Assembly (NCBI GenBank): GCA_030278955.1
Contig: JAOANR010000002.1
Coordinates: 18,029,672 to 18,093,671 of the forward strand
Direction of reading: 5' to 3'
Source: Hygrophila difformis
Lineage: Eukaryota; Streptophyta; Magnoliopsida; Lamiales; Acanthaceae
DNA length: 64,000 nucleotides
Both the position numbers and the translations under genes were made by a program. Position 1 is the stretch's first letter, and each line of letters begins with the position of its first letter. A model generated the notes under the pieces. The model was given only the letters and a program-made list of their open reading frames with translations, was not told where the DNA came from and searched no databases. This document shows, piece after piece, positions 1-12,933 of this stretch.

Positions 1-330
1 TTCTTTCGAAGTGTTGGAGATGTCTTCCTTTGGTGCCACATTAAGCTTATATAGGGTTGGGGAACCTAGGGTTTCCTCAAGCCCATGAACTCTTCACCGT
101 GATCCTCTTCTCTTTGTTGGTGCTTCATCGCGATTTCTTTCCTTTGATGGCACCTCATCACGATCTTCTTTCCTTTTATGGTGTCCCATCCTGATGATTC
201 CATGATTCTCTCAAGATTATGTCCTTCTTCCGTCTCTTCTACCAGATATATCTTTACGGAGTGGGCCGAGCAATTTGGCAATTGGGCCAGAAAGTGGTGG
301 GCCTTAATATTTATTTTTATTGGGTTAACA
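1..330 (-). mobile_element. Partial 3' LTR of the base Tat-like Gypsy element
   Basis: Read on the minus strand, the sequence starts at 330 with TGTTAACCC, directly after a G-rich tract, which is how an LTR start next to a polypurine tract looks. The LTR runs off the left edge of the window, so its other end, promoter and target duplication are not visible. The assignment to the same element as the integrase at 55262-56296 is inferred from matching orientation and from subtracting the 49.75 kb insertion, which leaves about 5 kb between pol and this LTR. An ORF at 66-416 overlaps it but has no recognisable domain. Confidence 0.5.
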
Positions 331-346
331 GATGCCCCCCTCGCGC
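331..346 (-). other. Polypurine tract of the base Tat-like element
   Basis: On the minus strand the sequence is GCGCGAGGGGGGCATC, immediately followed by the LTR start TGTTAA. A run of purines ending in GGGGGGCATC just before TG is the expected plus-strand primer site for an LTR retrotransposon. Confidence 0.55.
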
Positions 347-440
347 ATTTTGTCTGATCAACATTTTTAAGACGAATTTGCACGCCTAAACCTAGGGTTT
401 TGGAGTCTCGGACCATTAAGGTCCATTAGGGTTAACCCTA

Positions 441-456
441 GCGCTATAAAAGTCAC
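441..456 (+). promoter_or_regulatory. TATA box of the antisense PMD gene
   Basis: GCGCTATAAAAGTCAC contains TATAAA at 445-450, followed by a pyrimidine-rich stretch with many TTTCC/CCTC runs. It faces away from the LTR, on the strand of the PMD reading frame. This would give the PMD gene its own promoter inside the retroelement. Inferred from sequence only. Confidence 0.45.
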
Positions 457-2029
457 TTCTCTCAATTTTTGGCAAGTTACCAAAAATTTGGCTTCACTTT
501 CCAAAACTCCTCACTTTCCAAAAATTTCTCCTCTCCTTTCTTCCTCATTGCTGCCGCCACACGTCGGGAGTGTCGCGTCTGCTCCGCACACCGCCGTCAT
601 CAATCGGTCGCCGTCCGATTTCGAGCTGCCACCCCTTTTCGCGAGCTGCCATTGGGACTGCTCTGGGTAACCTTGCTCCATTCGCGATCAGGTCTCCACG
701 AAGGCTCTAGGGCCGCCGTCTTATCCTCAGGTCGTCGTCTCCCTTTCGAGCCGCCACCCTAGGCCGCCATCCACCTGGATCTCCGCCGCCTCTTGCTTTC
801 ATCCATGAGCCGCCATCCTCACTCAAGAACTGGGGAGCGCCGTCACCTCAGTCATCAGGGCCGCCATCTCCTTCGAGCATCCGGGAGCCGCCACCATCAT
901 CCTTGACCGCCGCCATTGGAATCGGCCAGCCGCCATCCACTTCATCTAGGGGAGCCGCCATTCGTGAGGCGCCGCCACCCCTACATGAGCCGCCATCCCT
1001 GCCTGAGCTGAGCCGCCGCCATCCTTGTTCCGGAGACACACTGTCATCCTCTTGATCGCCGCCATCTCCATCCAGCCGGGCCGTCATTTGCCCTTCGGGA
1101 GCCGCCATCGTGAGACGCCGCCACCCCTACCTGAGCTGGGCCGCCACCACTTCTGTTCTAGGTTGCCATCAGATCACTCCGAGCGCCGCCACCTTCGTGT
1201 GTCTGGGCCGCCACTCGCGTGCCATCGATCAGGTTAGTTTGCCATGTCTCTTTTGTTCATTTGTTGCTTTGATTTGAGATTGAGGACTAGTAGTCTAGGC
1301 AATCATCGAACTATGAATTATGAATGTAGACGTGAGACTGAATCCTTTGCCGGTCATATTTCTCCTTGTTGATTTGCTGAATTCGAATACTCATGCGCTT
1401 TAATGTGATATGTGCATTTTATGTTGATATGCGTCTCTTTAAACACACTTCAATCAATTAATCTGCCTTGTTTTTGCTAATGAGTATCTCCTTAGGCATA
1501 CTAGATCATAGGGTTTAGAGAATCATGCCATGGCAGTAGTTTCATTTCCCAACCTTGTGACTGCTTCATTGATAGTATCCTAAACTTGCTTGATGACTTA
1601 GGATTTAGTGGGCGAGATCACGCCGACCGCCACTCACACTGGGCCGCCATCTATCAGCCCAAGCGCCACCCAGGGCCGCTAGCCGCCATCCTCTTCGGGA
1701 CATGCCATCACTAGCTCAGTCCGGGCCACCATTCCCCTGCCAGGATTCGCTCCCTCGTCGTCTCGTGGCATGGCTTTTCAGGTTTAATTGTACCCGTGGC
1801 GTTGCTTGCATGTTCACATTCACTTGTTAATTTGCTTGTTGACTCATCCTTGTAACTTTGGGATAGGACGTCGCGAGATCTGCCCAGCCTCTATCATCCA
1901 GTCCCCGCCGCTCTAGTGCCCCACCCGCCATCTTCTTCCTCTCCCATGGTCCAGGTTCGTTTTGCCCCATATTACTTGTTTTGTGGCCTGTATTCACGTC
2001 CCTTAATCCCATGTTACTTCTTGTAGAGT
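457..2029 (+). other. 5' leader of the PMD gene with CCGCC repeats and putative introns
   Basis: No long protein frame is convincing here. Between about 760 and 1240 and again at 1620-1700 the DNA is a degenerate array of GCCGCCATC/GAGCCGCCA units. Plausible plant introns follow: donor CAG/GTTAGT at 1233 with acceptor near 1608; donor CAG/GTTTAA at 1782 with acceptor 1866; donor CAG/GTTCG at 1955 with acceptor TGTAG at 2026, four bases before the ATG at 2030. The intron calls rest on splice motifs and T-rich content only. Confidence 0.4.
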
Positions 2030-3705
2030 ATGGAGAGGTCGCTTATTCCGGACTCTGACGATGAGGCCTATGACTTCGATCATCCGGAGTCGGAGCCCTT
2101 TCTGCGCCCGTTTCACAGTACGAGTGCCCATGCAGACGAGGCTCGAGGGTTTTTTTATCGTGTAGATGCCCGATTACTAAGACTGCGTTCACTAGAGCCT
2201 TTGTCTCTCAGACCAAGGCTATTCGGTCTCATCAGTCTGGTACTTCTGCTCCCAAGTGCAAGGCCAAGGTTCCCCGTACTGACGGGAACGATGATCAGAA
2301 AACTTTTCATGGGTTCACCGGATGAGAGGGCGTACTACTCAGTGGCACAACTGAGGGATTGATGATGCTATCATCCTGTCTTCCAAGCCTGTGGTGTTAG
2401 ATCACCGCCTGATTTACTACCTCATGGGCTTCTGGAACTCTATCGTCAATGCCTTCCAGCTTCCTTGTGGCTTCGTTGGTCCCACTCTCCTTGATGTTGT
2501 GATGATTACGGGACTCTGTGTGGTTGGGTCGGAGCTGACACAGTCGGCTATTGATGATCATACACTTGGTGCTGCGATTTGTCCTTCGGGCAAGGCAGCC
2601 AAGCAGTACGCCGCCTATATCGATCACAACAAGACGACTGAGAGTTTCCCTTCCACACGAGACGAGCATGTGGCTTTCCTTCTGTTATGGTCCAGCCGAT
2701 TCATCATCTGCTTGAGTGCTCAGACTGTTCTACGCACTGCCCTGCCCCTAGTCTTGGCTATCATGAGTGATGATTCTCGGGCTACTGGTTCATATTTCCT
2801 TGGCACCCTGTTCAGTGGCATGTCCAAACTTGCTGACATGTTGGCTAGTGGGCGAGATCCCACTACTTCGGCCTCCGGGCCGTTATGGTTTCTACAGTTA
2901 TGGGTTCAGCTGTATTTCCCTCAGTTGTTTGCTGGTGTACCTCGTCCTGGCCCAAAGGAGTGTTCGGAGGGTGATCCGTTAGGTGGATTGTTGGCTGCTG
3001 ATTCTGTGAGAATTAGCCTGGATGGCCTTTTAAAGCGGGATAGCCTAGGGATTATCCGCAGGTTCTTTCATCATCGGCCTTCTTACCATGACTTGTTCGT
3101 GTATGCCCCGTTGAGGAGGTTGATGACTACACTTGCGTGCCACCCTGCCCGGCCAGATGGCTTTCATGGGGAGTCTACTTGGAACATTAGCATGAAGCCT
3201 CATATGCTTCTGAGTGGGGTGCGGAAGAACAACGCCTCCAATCCATTCATAGCTGAACCATACTGTCCTTATATGCTTGCTTGTCAGTTTGGCTGCCATC
3301 TTGGACTTCCTCATAAAGTAAAGTGGCCGGTAAGCTTTACCAGGAGCGAGAGGATGACAGACGCTGGTATTCGGGCTGTGGTCGCTTTCTCGTCTCACCT
3401 GACGCTTTCTAGCTACCTCCCCTTTACTTCGACAGGGTCGCTTGTTGCTGGATTCATGGCGTGGTGGACGCCATACATCACTTCTTTCTTGCCGTCTTAT
3501 GACCAGCTTACAGCTCGTTTTGGAGACCCGCAGCATAGCGTAGCTTCTTCGAAGCAGTCTAGTGCTCGTGGTGCCGCTGTGTCGGCCCCTTCTTCTGCTT
3601 CCAGCCGTGTTGCCCTGAAGTCTAAGCCTGCTACGGCTTCTTCATCTCGCAAGCGCGAAAGACGTATGTCGCATTATTCCTTTGTCAATATGGCGCTTCA
3701 TAAAC
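2030..3705 (+). pseudogene. Plant mobile domain (PMD) gene, 5' part
   Basis: Encodes the N-terminal half of a PMD protein. The opening frame (2030-2362) begins MERSLIPDSDDEAYDF, an acidic start. The main frame (to 3705) contains the PMD signature LIYYLMGFWN...GFVGPTLLDVVMITGL, about 15-45 residues in. There is no ATG for the main frame at 2391; it is entered by at least one frameshift between about 2160 and 2390 and has a TGA at 2352. The coding sequence is then cut at 3705 by element B and resumes in frame at 53462. PMD proteins occur in plants both as host genes and inside MULEs and Gypsy elements. Because an integrase of opposite orientation follows directly, I infer an element-borne antisense gene. 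Confidence 0.7.
3701..3705. repeat. Target-site duplication of element B, left copy
   Basis: TAAAC precedes TGTAACACC at 3706 and is repeated at 53457-53461 directly after ATTACA. The exact 5-bp match at both ends of a 49.75 kb block is strong evidence that the block entered as one element that later received further insertions. Confidence 0.9.
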
Positions 3706-6050
3706 TGTAACACCCCGGATTTGATAACCCAGGCCGGGATGCCACCGCCACACCTCCCAAGCAAGACACGACTTCATTCGAGCTCACTTGAGAGATGCAA
3801 GGCTAATGGTATTTCAAAAACAGTTTAAAAACAACCAAGTCCGGAAGTACTTATAATGAAAATAGAGTAGTAATCATCCATGTACGAATAATAATTAAGT
3901 TTACGCAGCGGAAATAAAGAAAAGGGACGACATGGCCAAAACACGGGTTAACAGGCCCGTATGCAGTCATATGGAATAATATAGTAGTGTCCAAAATAAT
4001 TCCCACCAAATGCATGCTCATGCTCCGTACTCTGTAACAGGAGAAATAAAAACAACATTTATCAGTACTAAAGAATACTGAGTAAGACAATCCCTAACAT
4101 AGCAATAAAGGGGTTTTAAAATTTAATAATTAAAATAAACTCATTTCTTTAAGCATGCATATTTAGACAATAATTTAATTCATATTTTTTCATAACTAAA
4201 TTAAATTTAAAAATGATAAACTAAGGCATAGGCATCAATTTTAAAATATAATTTAAAAAGGCATAAGTAACGACATAAATAAACAAATATAAAATCTAAG
4301 TCTTTTAATTTTTCCGGTTAACTAAGAAGAGGACGCCACAACCATGTTTATCTAGTGTCTCGTTTCTCAATATCAAACTTTGAAAAATTGCCGAAGCAAC
4401 CCGCTTATCGCGTCATACACAGTACCACTCCGGAGCCTCGAATAACCCATTCGGATACACCCGAGAGTGTAGACTAATTTTTCAATGGCCGTTTTGGCAC
4501 AATTTCACAGTATTTCACATTTCGTCCATTCAGGCACGAATTTCAAGATAGAGGGGCACCCTGCAGAGCACTCACCCCCTACTTCACGTGGAGATCTAGC
4601 TCAGCCTAGAATAACGAGTTTTTGAAAAGTGTTTTGATTGTTTAGACATAGCTCACAAATCGTGTGTTTCCAAAAAGTCGAGTTTTTCAACATATCAACC
4701 AAAGTCATTGCCACAGTTTACGCCATTTCAGTTTAAAAATTCATCTTAAAGACAACCGACTTGAAATTTGTACAGCGACTCAAAAACACGTCATCAAACA
4801 ACTTTCATGTTTTGAGTTTTCCGAGATTAGGTGAGGAAGCAAGTGAAATTTTGCAATCTCTTCAAAACGTAAAATCTGTCAACTTTTCTAAAACAGAGCA
4901 CTGATTTTCAAACACGTTTTCGACATAGCAAACGACCTCCAAAATTTATGAAAATTTACAGGCACTTACACGACACCAAAATAAGCAAGTTTAATTAAAG
5001 GCATTTTATGCAAAATCATTACGGATTAAATCAGATTAATCCATTAATTTCAAATTCAAAATCTGTCAAAGTTTTTTTCAAAAACACAGTCTGTTCAAAT
5101 CGAGTTTTTACTATACAAACGTTAATGAAAATGCACGAAATTTTACAGAAATAATTTTGAGACAATTATCTACAACTTTTATTTTTACACCAAAGATTAG
5201 TTTTGACTGAAAGTGATAGAAAAATGCACATCAAATTCGACTAGGCATGCTGTCATGTTTTTCGAAAAAGCCATGCAACTCAGAAAATGTCCGACACGTT
5301 TTGGGGTAACAAAACTTGATGAAAATGCGTGAAATTTTGACACAATCTAGATTAAGATATTCGAAACAAATCTATAGTTTGGATTTTTTTGTTTCAGATT
5401 CTCAAAATAGGGTTTTTCGTTCAATCTCAGAAAATGCGCACAAGTTAATCTTTTAAGTTCGGTTTTAAGGTTTTGATTAAAACTAATGTTTCGAACGATC
5501 CTAAGCTACCGATATTGATATGTAAGGTATTATTTTACTTGATACGAGTCCTAAACAGTCTCGGGGTCGTCCAGAATCTATGGATCGTCACGAACGGATC
5601 TCCTCAACACGATCCTTCCTCCTTTGGCCACGAATCGGAATCGAAAGTGAAAATCTAGGGTTAGATCGAATTTTCAGACTTGAAAAGGTGAATGAAAACT
5701 TAAAAACTACTTACCAACAATCTGGAATCCTTGAATCTTTGCTCCACACTCTTCCTTGGTCGGATTTCTTCGCCCGAAAATGGTCGGAAAGCAAAAACTT
5801 GGTGTTTTTGGGTTTTGGGAGAAGTTTGGAAAGAATTGAGAGGAGAGGGGGCTGCTAGGGTTACTTTGGACGAACTTATGAGTTCCAAGACCTCAAAATC
5901 CATTCATATACTCCTTCCCTCGACTGGGATTGAGTTGCCAAAGTCGGGGGGTCGAAAATAAGGTAAGAAGTCGCCGAATAGTGAAACTTGATCGCATCCT
6001 GCTCGACCACACGGCCGTGGCGCGGAATCTCCCCAGACCGCGCGGCCACC

Positions 6051-6055
6051 GCGCG
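6051..6055. repeat. Target-site duplication of element A
   Basis: GCGCG precedes TGTAACACCCCC at 6056 and recurs at 17465-17469 after ATTACA. Removing A plus one copy restores continuity with the matching part of B's other LTR. Confidence 0.88.
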
Positions 6056-8304
6056 TGTAACACCCCCGTTTTCCCACTTAAAATTTCAGCGGAAGATACC
6101 AATGGGAAATCCAGGGTTGTTACCGCCACACTCCTAATTAAGCTTGCTTTGGCCTTGCCTTGGCTTACTTAATTAGAAAGTGCTAAGGCTAATTTAAAAT
6201 CTGAATATAAACATACTTTAAATAATTTAAAGTTTAATAAAAATATACTTTATTACAAAAGTAGTAGATTTTTGACGACTAAGGCCCGTCGTCCCCAAAA
6301 CAAGTTTCATTTGCATTATGATAAAAGTTTAAAACTAACTTAAAATATAACAGATTTTTAGCAAAATATGACGGCTAAGGCTCGCCGTCCCCAAAACGTA
6401 TTTTCTTTACAAAAGTTCTAAACTAACTGATCGCAAAAGCAAAAGTGGTAGTAGTTCCCAAGCCCGTGCCCGTGACTTCTAATGTGGTCCATGCATATCC
6501 AATCCTGGATGGGAAAATAAATAGGGTAATCAGCACACCGACTGAGCAAGTAAATTTTTATCCATTGGATACAAAAATAATTAAAATATTACTGAAACAG
6601 TAAATGGCATGTCAAACCGTTAAACTGATCATTCCACATGTAGCTCGACTATGATGCCTACACCCGGGGTATCTCATAGGACCTAACATGCTCACATAGT
6701 GACCGAAGTCAAACTATGGTATACAAGGCTGGCCCTACCTTGCATCTAGAAAACTGATTGTGAGACCCTTGGCCCAAACACAATCCTCTTCATAGGGATC
6801 CCTTGGATAGCCCATGAAATAACTCATGACGATATCCACATCTGGGTATATCTCGCGTAATAATAACACAATAATTCAAATGCCATACACTGAAAATTTC
6901 ATTTTCCACATGCATGACCTAGCCCAAAAATAATTAAACACATAATGGGACATTACCTCTGCATAAAACAGTTGCATGAATAAACCCTAAAATTATTAAA
7001 ACACAAAGCGATTTAAACATGCGAAAATATTCTGAGATCAAAACCCGTAGAATAAAAATCTACTTACAATTTTTTTTCTAACGTTGCTCTGATGTTTAAC
7101 GCTTCTGCCTGTTGTTACAACCTCTCAACCATCACAGAACAGTATTAATTTCTTTTGTTCGGTACTTATTCCTTTAATTCCTCGTACCTCATATCTATAT
7201 CAGTGTAAAGGCAGTACGTAGGTTTATTATACTAATTTTTTTCATTAGTCAGCTTATAGACGTACCAGCTCAACATGGCCACTGAGCTTCTCCTGTGGAC
7301 AGATCACAGACAAATCACATTTAAGCACCCTCCTCAGCATAGCTACATGTAGCTATAATAATTAGGGCTATTACTAGGCTTTAGTCACGTCTATCCATCT
7401 GTAATGTATTTATCTACTAAGTCTCTCAGTATTGTTATTTTATTTCATACTTTTCGTTCATTTATCTGTTTCCCAATTATCCACTCTTATGTTAAGGGTA
7501 TAACCAATTTATTTGTTTTATTCTTACGTGATGTGCATTAGTGTAGGTAATTGCAATTGTCTCTCATTCTTCTTATTATTATTAATTTATACTATACTTT
7601 CCAAATTTTTTTGATATCAAATTGTTGTCTCCATGATAGCTTACGTGGCTAGCAATATTCTTTTGATTGATGTATTACTTCAAAATCCTTTATAGTCATA
7701 TTAATTTATATACATAGGGTAGAAACGTTTATCCATATGTTAAGTAGCTGTTGTATTTATCTGCTCCGGCTATACATATATATGTGTGTGAGCTGAATTG
7801 GTCCCTTGCATAATTATCTCAATTTAGCTGTTTCGGTTCATTGAATCATTTACATTTTTTTTTAAATATATATATATATATATTGTAGATTATGAGGTTC
7901 GAACTTAAAATCTATGGAACATGAGTCTAATACTACTACCACAAGATATTGGTGATTTTATGTTTAATAATAAAAATTGACTAAACTTATTATACATCTT
8001 GTTAGAAAAATAATGCCTAACTAATACTTTTATCAAATAAATACTTTACAGATTCTTAAATAAAAATAGTCTATTTATCAATACCTATTTCTATTATTTT
8101 CCATTTGGAAAACAATTATACATCATTCAATGTTTTCCCTTGAAAAATATATTTCTCTATTAATTAAATTATTTTCCAAAGGAAAATAATTAATTCTCTT
8201 TCACATAATCTTTATCCGGGAAAATATTACTCTATTTCCCATTCAATTTAAGAAATAGTATAATTTAAAATAATATCAATATGATAACTTTTAAGGGTAT
8301 TACA
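6056..8304 (-). mobile_element. 3' LTR of element A
   Basis: Begins TGTAACACCCCCG and ends AAGGGTATTACA; nearly identical to 15224-17464. It holds an AT microsatellite at about 7866-7884. No protein-coding frame is credible in it. Confidence 0.93.
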
Positions 8305-8321
8305 ATCTACCCTCCTTAAAA
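8305..8321 (-). other. Polypurine tract of element A
   Basis: On the minus strand TTTTAAGGAGGGTAGAT lies directly before the LTR start TGTAATACCC. The same AAGGAGGGTAGA motif precedes the LTR in element B at 17790-17803. Confidence 0.75.
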
Positions 8322-8556
8322 CAAACTTCGTCCTCGAAGTCTACTCATAAGACTATTGCAACTAAAATAAGGTAAGGTTTGCACAGAATTAAAACATTTC
8401 TTACCTTATTATTTCTAGGGCTATGAAATCCTTCCGTACTTGTTTTCATAGCTATGTTCTCATTGCTGAATCGACTTCAAGAAATAACTCGGGATATTTG
8501 GCTTTTATTTCTGCTTCAGTTTCCCACGTGGCATCATTCTCGTCATGGTTTGACCA

Positions 8557-11109
8557 TTATACTTTGACCATACGAATGACTTGGCGCCTCGTGACTCGCT
8601 CTTTAGTGTCTAAGATCTTTACTGGTCTCTCCTCATAAGTTAGATCTTCATCTAATTCAATAACCTCTGGTTGAATTACTCTTTTAAGATCATGGTGGTA
8701 TTTCTTAAGTTGTGATACATGGAATACATCATGAACTCGAGTCAATTCATCTGGCAAGTCCAATCGATATGCCAATGTACCAACTTTGGCAATGATGTTG
8801 AATGGTCCTATATAACGTGGACTTAGCTTACCTCTTTTACCAAATCGAAGTACGCCTTTCATTGGTGAGACTTTTAACAATACCTTATCGCCTATTTCGT
8901 ATTCGCCTTCTCGCCTTTTCTGATCAGCGTATGTCTTTTGTCGATCCTGGGCAGCTTTTAGCTTGGCTTGAATCTTCTCAACGACTTTTGTTGTCTCCTC
9001 AATTAGTTGTGGTCCAACTGGAATTGGATTCTCACCAGTAGTCCAACAGAGTGGACTTCGACACTTTCTACCATAGAGTGCCTCAAATGGAGCCATACCA
9101 ATACTGGTATGATAACTGTTATTGTAGCTGAACTCTACAAGTGGTAGGTGATTTTCCCAATTTCCTTTGAACTCTAATGCACAAGCTCTAAGCATATCTT
9201 CAAGGGTTTGGATTGTTCGTTCTGTTTGGCCATCTGTTGTAGGGTGAAACGCCGTACTCATTTTTATCTTGGTACCGAAGGATTCTTGTAACTTAGTCCA
9301 GAAATTTGACACGAATCGACGATCTCCATCCGACACGATATCTTGAGGAATTCCATGTCTTCGTACGACATTCTCGATGTAAGCTTTAGCTAGTTGATCC
9401 ATACTCCAGGTTTCTTTCATGGGTATGAATATAGCCGCTTTCGTTAAGCGATCGACGATCACCCATATCTTGTCGTTCCCTTTGAGTGTTTTTGGCAATC
9501 CTGAGACAAAATCCATGGAAATGCTATCCCATTTCCATTCAGGGATTTCAAGTGGTTTTACTATTCCAAGGGGTTTCTGTCGCTCAGCTTTGACTTTTTG
9601 ACAGGTTAGACATTTTTCCACGAATTCTGCCACCTCTCGTTTCATTCTAGGCCACCAAAAGGTTCTTCTCAAGTCTTTATACAATTTGTCTCCTCCAGGG
9701 TGCACAGAATAAGGAGTTTCGTGTCCTTCTTCGAGAATACGCCGCTTGAGATCCTCGCATGCCTTTGGTACGCACCATCGACCTTTAAATCGAATACTGC
9801 CATCTTCGTGGATATGGAAATCCTTAGCTTCACCTTGAGCTATCTTTGCTTTGATTCTTTCTAATTTGACATCATTGGTCTGTCTTTCTCGGATTTCATC
9901 AAAAATGGTTGGTCGAATTGTGATGGCATTGATTAGTTGAGTGGGCGTACCTGGGTAGACCATCTCAATGTTTAATCGAGCAAACTCTATATACAATTCG
10001 GGCGGTAGGATCCTTATATTACTCAGATGTTTTGATTTCCTACTTAGTGCATCAGCCACTTTATTGGCTTTTCCTTCATGATATGTGATGCCTAAGTCGT
10101 AATCCTTCATTAGCTTTAACCATCGCCTCTGGCGCTTGTTGAGTTCTTTCTGAGTATAGATATACTTTAGACTTTTGTGGTCTGTGTATATCTGACATTT
10201 TCGCCCATACAAGTAATGCCTCCATATTTTCAGAGCGAACACAACTGCAGCTAATTCCAAATCATGAGTTGGATAATTCTCCTCATTCGGCCTTAATTGT
10301 CGAGAAGCATATGCTATAACCTTTCCATTCTGCATCAACACGCATCCTAGTCCAAATTTAGAAGCGTCACTGTAAATTTCAAAATCATATTTTTCGTTGG
10401 GTAAGGTTAGGACTGGTGCCGTGGTTAGTCTTTCCTTTAATGTCTGGAAGGCCGTTTCGCATTCAGGTGTCCATGTGACCTTTGATCCTTTCTTCAAATT
10501 CTGCGTCAGTGGTCTCGCAATTTTTGAGAAATCTTTGACGAATCTTCTATAGTAGCCTGCTAAACCGAGGAAACTTCTTATTTCAGTTTGCGAGATTGGT
10601 ACAGGCCAATCCTTCACTGCTGCTACTTTAGCAGGGTCTACAGTGATTCCATCGGCCGAGACAATATGACCGAGGAACGCAACCTTGCTTAGCCAAAATT
10701 CACACTTAGATAGCTTTGCATACAACTGATGGGTGCGTAGTATTTGTAACACTTGGTGTAGATGTTTTTCATGTTCCTTCTCATTCTTTGAGTAGATCAA
10801 TATGTCATCAATGAAGACAACTACGCATGTGTCTAATAGTTGTCGGAACACGTTGTTCATAAAAGCCATGAACACTGCTGGAGCGTTGGTCAGACCGAAC
10901 GACATCACGGTAAATTCGAAATGTCCATACCGGGTTCTAAACGCGGTCTTTGGAATATCCTGCTCAGCTATTCTAAGCTGGTGGTATCCGGACCTTAAAT
11001 CAATCTTTGAAAAGACTTTAGCTCCTTTAAGTTGGTCAAATAAGTCATCAATTCGGGGTAGCGGGTATTTATTCTTCACAGTTACTTGGTTCAGACCTCT
11101 GTAATCCAC
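8557..11109 (-). CDS. Element A pol: RT, RNase H, integrase
   Basis: An 850-residue frame covering most of a Gypsy pol. RT from residue 1 has FIDD (catalytic IDD at 100-102). RNase H (about 243-355) has YSDAS D248, E285, D310 and D353. Integrase has the zinc pair H462/H469 and C499/C502, then D532, D593 and E629 with the usual 35-residue spacing. The C-terminus has the [11 protein letters not shown] domain and ends [10 protein letters not shown]; there a TAA cuts off a chromodomain-like tail that is still visible downstream and intact in element B. Upstream, a TGA at 11113-11115 separates it from the RT start. The protein would replicate and integrate the element, but as it stands it is not made as one polyprotein. 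Confidence 0.9.
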   Translation of the reverse strand: MDYRGLNQVTVKNKYPLPRIDDLFDQLKGAKVFSKIDLRSGYHQLRIAEQDIPKTAFRTRYGHFEFTVMSFGLTNAPAVFMAFMNNVFRQLLDTCVVVFIDDILIYSKNEKEHEKHLHQVLQILRTHQLYAKLSKCEFWLSKVAFLGHIVSADGITVDPAKVAAVKDWPVPISQTEIRSFLGLAGYYRRFVKDFSKIARPLTQNLKKGSKVTWTPECETAFQTLKERLTTAPVLTLPNEKYDFEIYSDASKFGLGCVLMQNGKVIAYASRQLRPNEENYPTHDLELAAVVFALKIWRHYLYGRKCQIYTDHKSLKYIYTQKELNKRQRRWLKLMKDYDLGITYHEGKANKVADALSRKSKHLSNIRILPPELYIEFARLNIEMVYPGTPTQLINAITIRPTIFDEIRERQTNDVKLERIKAKIAQGEAKDFHIHEDGSIRFKGRWCVPKACEDLKRRILEEGHETPYSVHPGGDKLYKDLRRTFWWPRMKREVAEFVEKCLTCQKVKAERQKPLGIVKPLEIPEWKWDSISMDFVSGLPKTLKGNDKIWVIVDRLTKAAIFIPMKETWSMDQLAKAYIENVVRRHGIPQDIVSDGDRRFVSNFWTKLQESFGTKIKMSTAFHPTTDGQTERTIQTLEDMLRACALEFKGNWENHLPLVEFSYNNSYHTSIGMAPFEALYGRKCRSPLCWTTGENPIPVGPQLIEETTKVVEKIQAKLKAAQDRQKTYADQKRREGEYEIGDKVLLKVSPMKGVLRFGKRGKLSPRYIGPFNIIAKVGTLAYRLDLPDELTRVHDVFHVSQLKKYHHDLKRVIQPEVIELDEDLTYEERPVKILDTKERVTRRQVIRMVKV

Positions 11110-11115
11110 ACAGAG

Positions 11116-11517
11116 TCACATTCCACCGTCTTTCTTTCGAACAAACAGTACAGGTGCTCCCCATGGAGATGTACTGGGACGTATATACCCTTTTTCTAAA
11201 AGATCATCAAGTTGTTCTTTTAATTCTTTCATCTCAGCTGGGGCCATTCGGTATGGAGCTTTTGATACAGGCTCTGTACCCGGAGTTAAGTCGATCGTGA
11301 ACTCTATCTCACGTTCGGGTGGCATTCCTGGAATATCTGCAGGGAGTACATCGGGATATTCTCGAACTACTGGTATATCATTTATTTTTACATCGCCTGC
11401 TTGTATATCCCTCAAATAACAAAGATAAAGGGGATTCCCTTTTCTTATTAGTGTTTCTAGCTGCAGGGCCGATATAATTTTATGCATAAAAGGATACTCG
11501 TCTCCTATCAACCCCAT
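11116..11517 (-). pseudogene. Element A: protease-RT linker and RT N-terminus
   Basis: This 133-residue frame carries the linker DIPVVREYPDVLPADIPGMP followed by the RT start (PYRMAPAEMKELKEQLDDLL and SPWGAPVLFVRKKDG). It belongs to the same polyprotein as 8557-11109, but a TGA at 11113-11115 interrupts the conserved stretch just before LCVDYRGLN. Its upstream end overlaps the gag-protease frame by about 37 bases in another frame, which places a small indel near 11484. Confidence 0.85.
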
Positions 11518-12463
11518 ATAGAGTTATCTTTTGGAGAGCACAATTGATGTTAGCTTGGTATTGTGTAAGCCAATCCATTCCCAAGATAACATCAAAATCT
11601 CGCAATTCAAATTCTACGAGATTGGCGGGAAAGTCGACTTCGCAGATATGAATAGGAATTTTTTCATAACGTCTTGAGCAATTAATAATTGCGCCGTTAG
11701 GTAAAGAAATTCCTAAATCTATATCCTGGGGTTTATCGAGTCCCAACTCGGGCAATCTTCTACGAGATATGAATGAACAAGTAGCCCCGGAATCAAATAG
11801 GACACGCACTTTAAAATTTTTAATTCTAAAAATACCTTCAATGGCATCTCCCGCGTTCTGAAGGTCCGCCTGGTTAACCACGTTCAATCTTCCCTGATTG
11901 GGTCCTTGTGGGTTATGCGGGTTCCGGTTAGGTGGTCCCTGATTGGCTGCAAATGCTGGCCGTTGCCCTGGAATTCTCCTATCATTCTGGGGTATCTGAG
12001 GACAATAATCTTCCTTTCGCAAATCTGCCCGTAGGCGGGTAGGTTCAAGCCTTACACGACAATCCATTGCCATATGTCCTTTTAACCCACAACGATAACA
12101 TTCGGTGCCTTGAGGGCATTGCCTGGTCGCATGCCTTTTATTACATTTATTACATGGGCTTGGTACTGGCTCTCCATTTCGGTTAATAAGTGGTACCCTG
12201 TTGTTTTTATTATTTCTCTGGAAATTCCTTCTTGTATTATAGCGGTTATCTTTTGTTTCTTCAAACTTTCTTTTTCCCTTATCATGTGGAGTCGGCTTTG
12301 AGGTTTCTCCCTTATTATCTGGTCCTTCTACCATCTCGACAGTCATTGCTCGATTATATACTTTCTGAAGGCTTGTGAACTGTTTTCCCCCAAAAGCTTT
12401 TTGAATATACTTGTTGAGTCCGAGTTCGAACTTTTGGGCTTTGGTCTGATCAGTTGCTACCAA
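11480..12463 (-). pseudogene. Element A: gag C-terminus and aspartic protease
   Basis: 327 residues. The N-terminal part continues the gag capsid (QKFELGLNKYIQKAF). A first Cys-rich motif CNKCNKRHATRQC is followed by a CCHC zinc knuckle, C122-C125-H130-C135 (CYRCGLKGHMAMDC), which binds genomic RNA in this family. The retropepsin core has VLFDSGATCSFI (catalytic D224-S-G) and ILGMDWL at about 293-299. It is joined to the upstream gag by a one-base loss at about 12465 and to RT by a frameshift near 11484. Confidence 0.87.
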
Positions 12464-12933
12464 ATCTGGGGAAATCTCAGTAGTTCAGTAAATTTAGCAT
12501 AATATTCCTGAACCGACCTGCTACCTTGTTGAAGATTAACAAACTCTCCGTACTTAGCATTCTTGAGGCTAAGTGGGTAAAATTGTTCCCTTAAGCTCTT
12601 TTGAAACTCTTCCCAAGTAACTTGGCGGTTCTCCTGAGATCTCCACCAAGTATTTGCACCTCCAATTAGGAAGAAAGTAGCCACGCCCACTTTGCGGTCT
12701 TCCGGACATTCTACAGCCTCAAGTAGTTTCTCGAAGGATTCTATCCAACCTTCGAGCTTGGCTGGATCCTCCTGTCCGGCATATTTAGGTGGCTGAAACT
12801 TATTAATGAGTTCGATGTAGTCTACTTGTCCTTCTTCTTGCTGATTATCTCTTTCCACTTGCCTTTGTACAGCCATTCCGATAGTGAGGAGCAATTGTTC
12901 GATTTGTTGCTGACGGTCGTTACTATCAGCCAT
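12457..12933 (-). pseudogene. Element A: gag N-terminus (capsid)
   Basis: 158 residues starting MADSNDRQQQIEQLLL. It contains the retrotransposon gag core: KFQPPKYAGQEDPAKLEGWI, NTWWRSQ, WEEFQKSLREQFYPL and QEYYAKFTELLRF. The frame ends early in FPQIW through a one-base deletion in a T/C run; the true continuation is the next frame at 12463. The start was chosen because it is the first Met before the conserved core and the sequence upstream is AT-rich and non-coding. Confidence 0.85.

Noticed and set aside
8423..8638. Plus-strand ORF at the 3' end of element A pol
   Set aside because: It is complementary to the integrase tail; the minus strand has the domain evidence.
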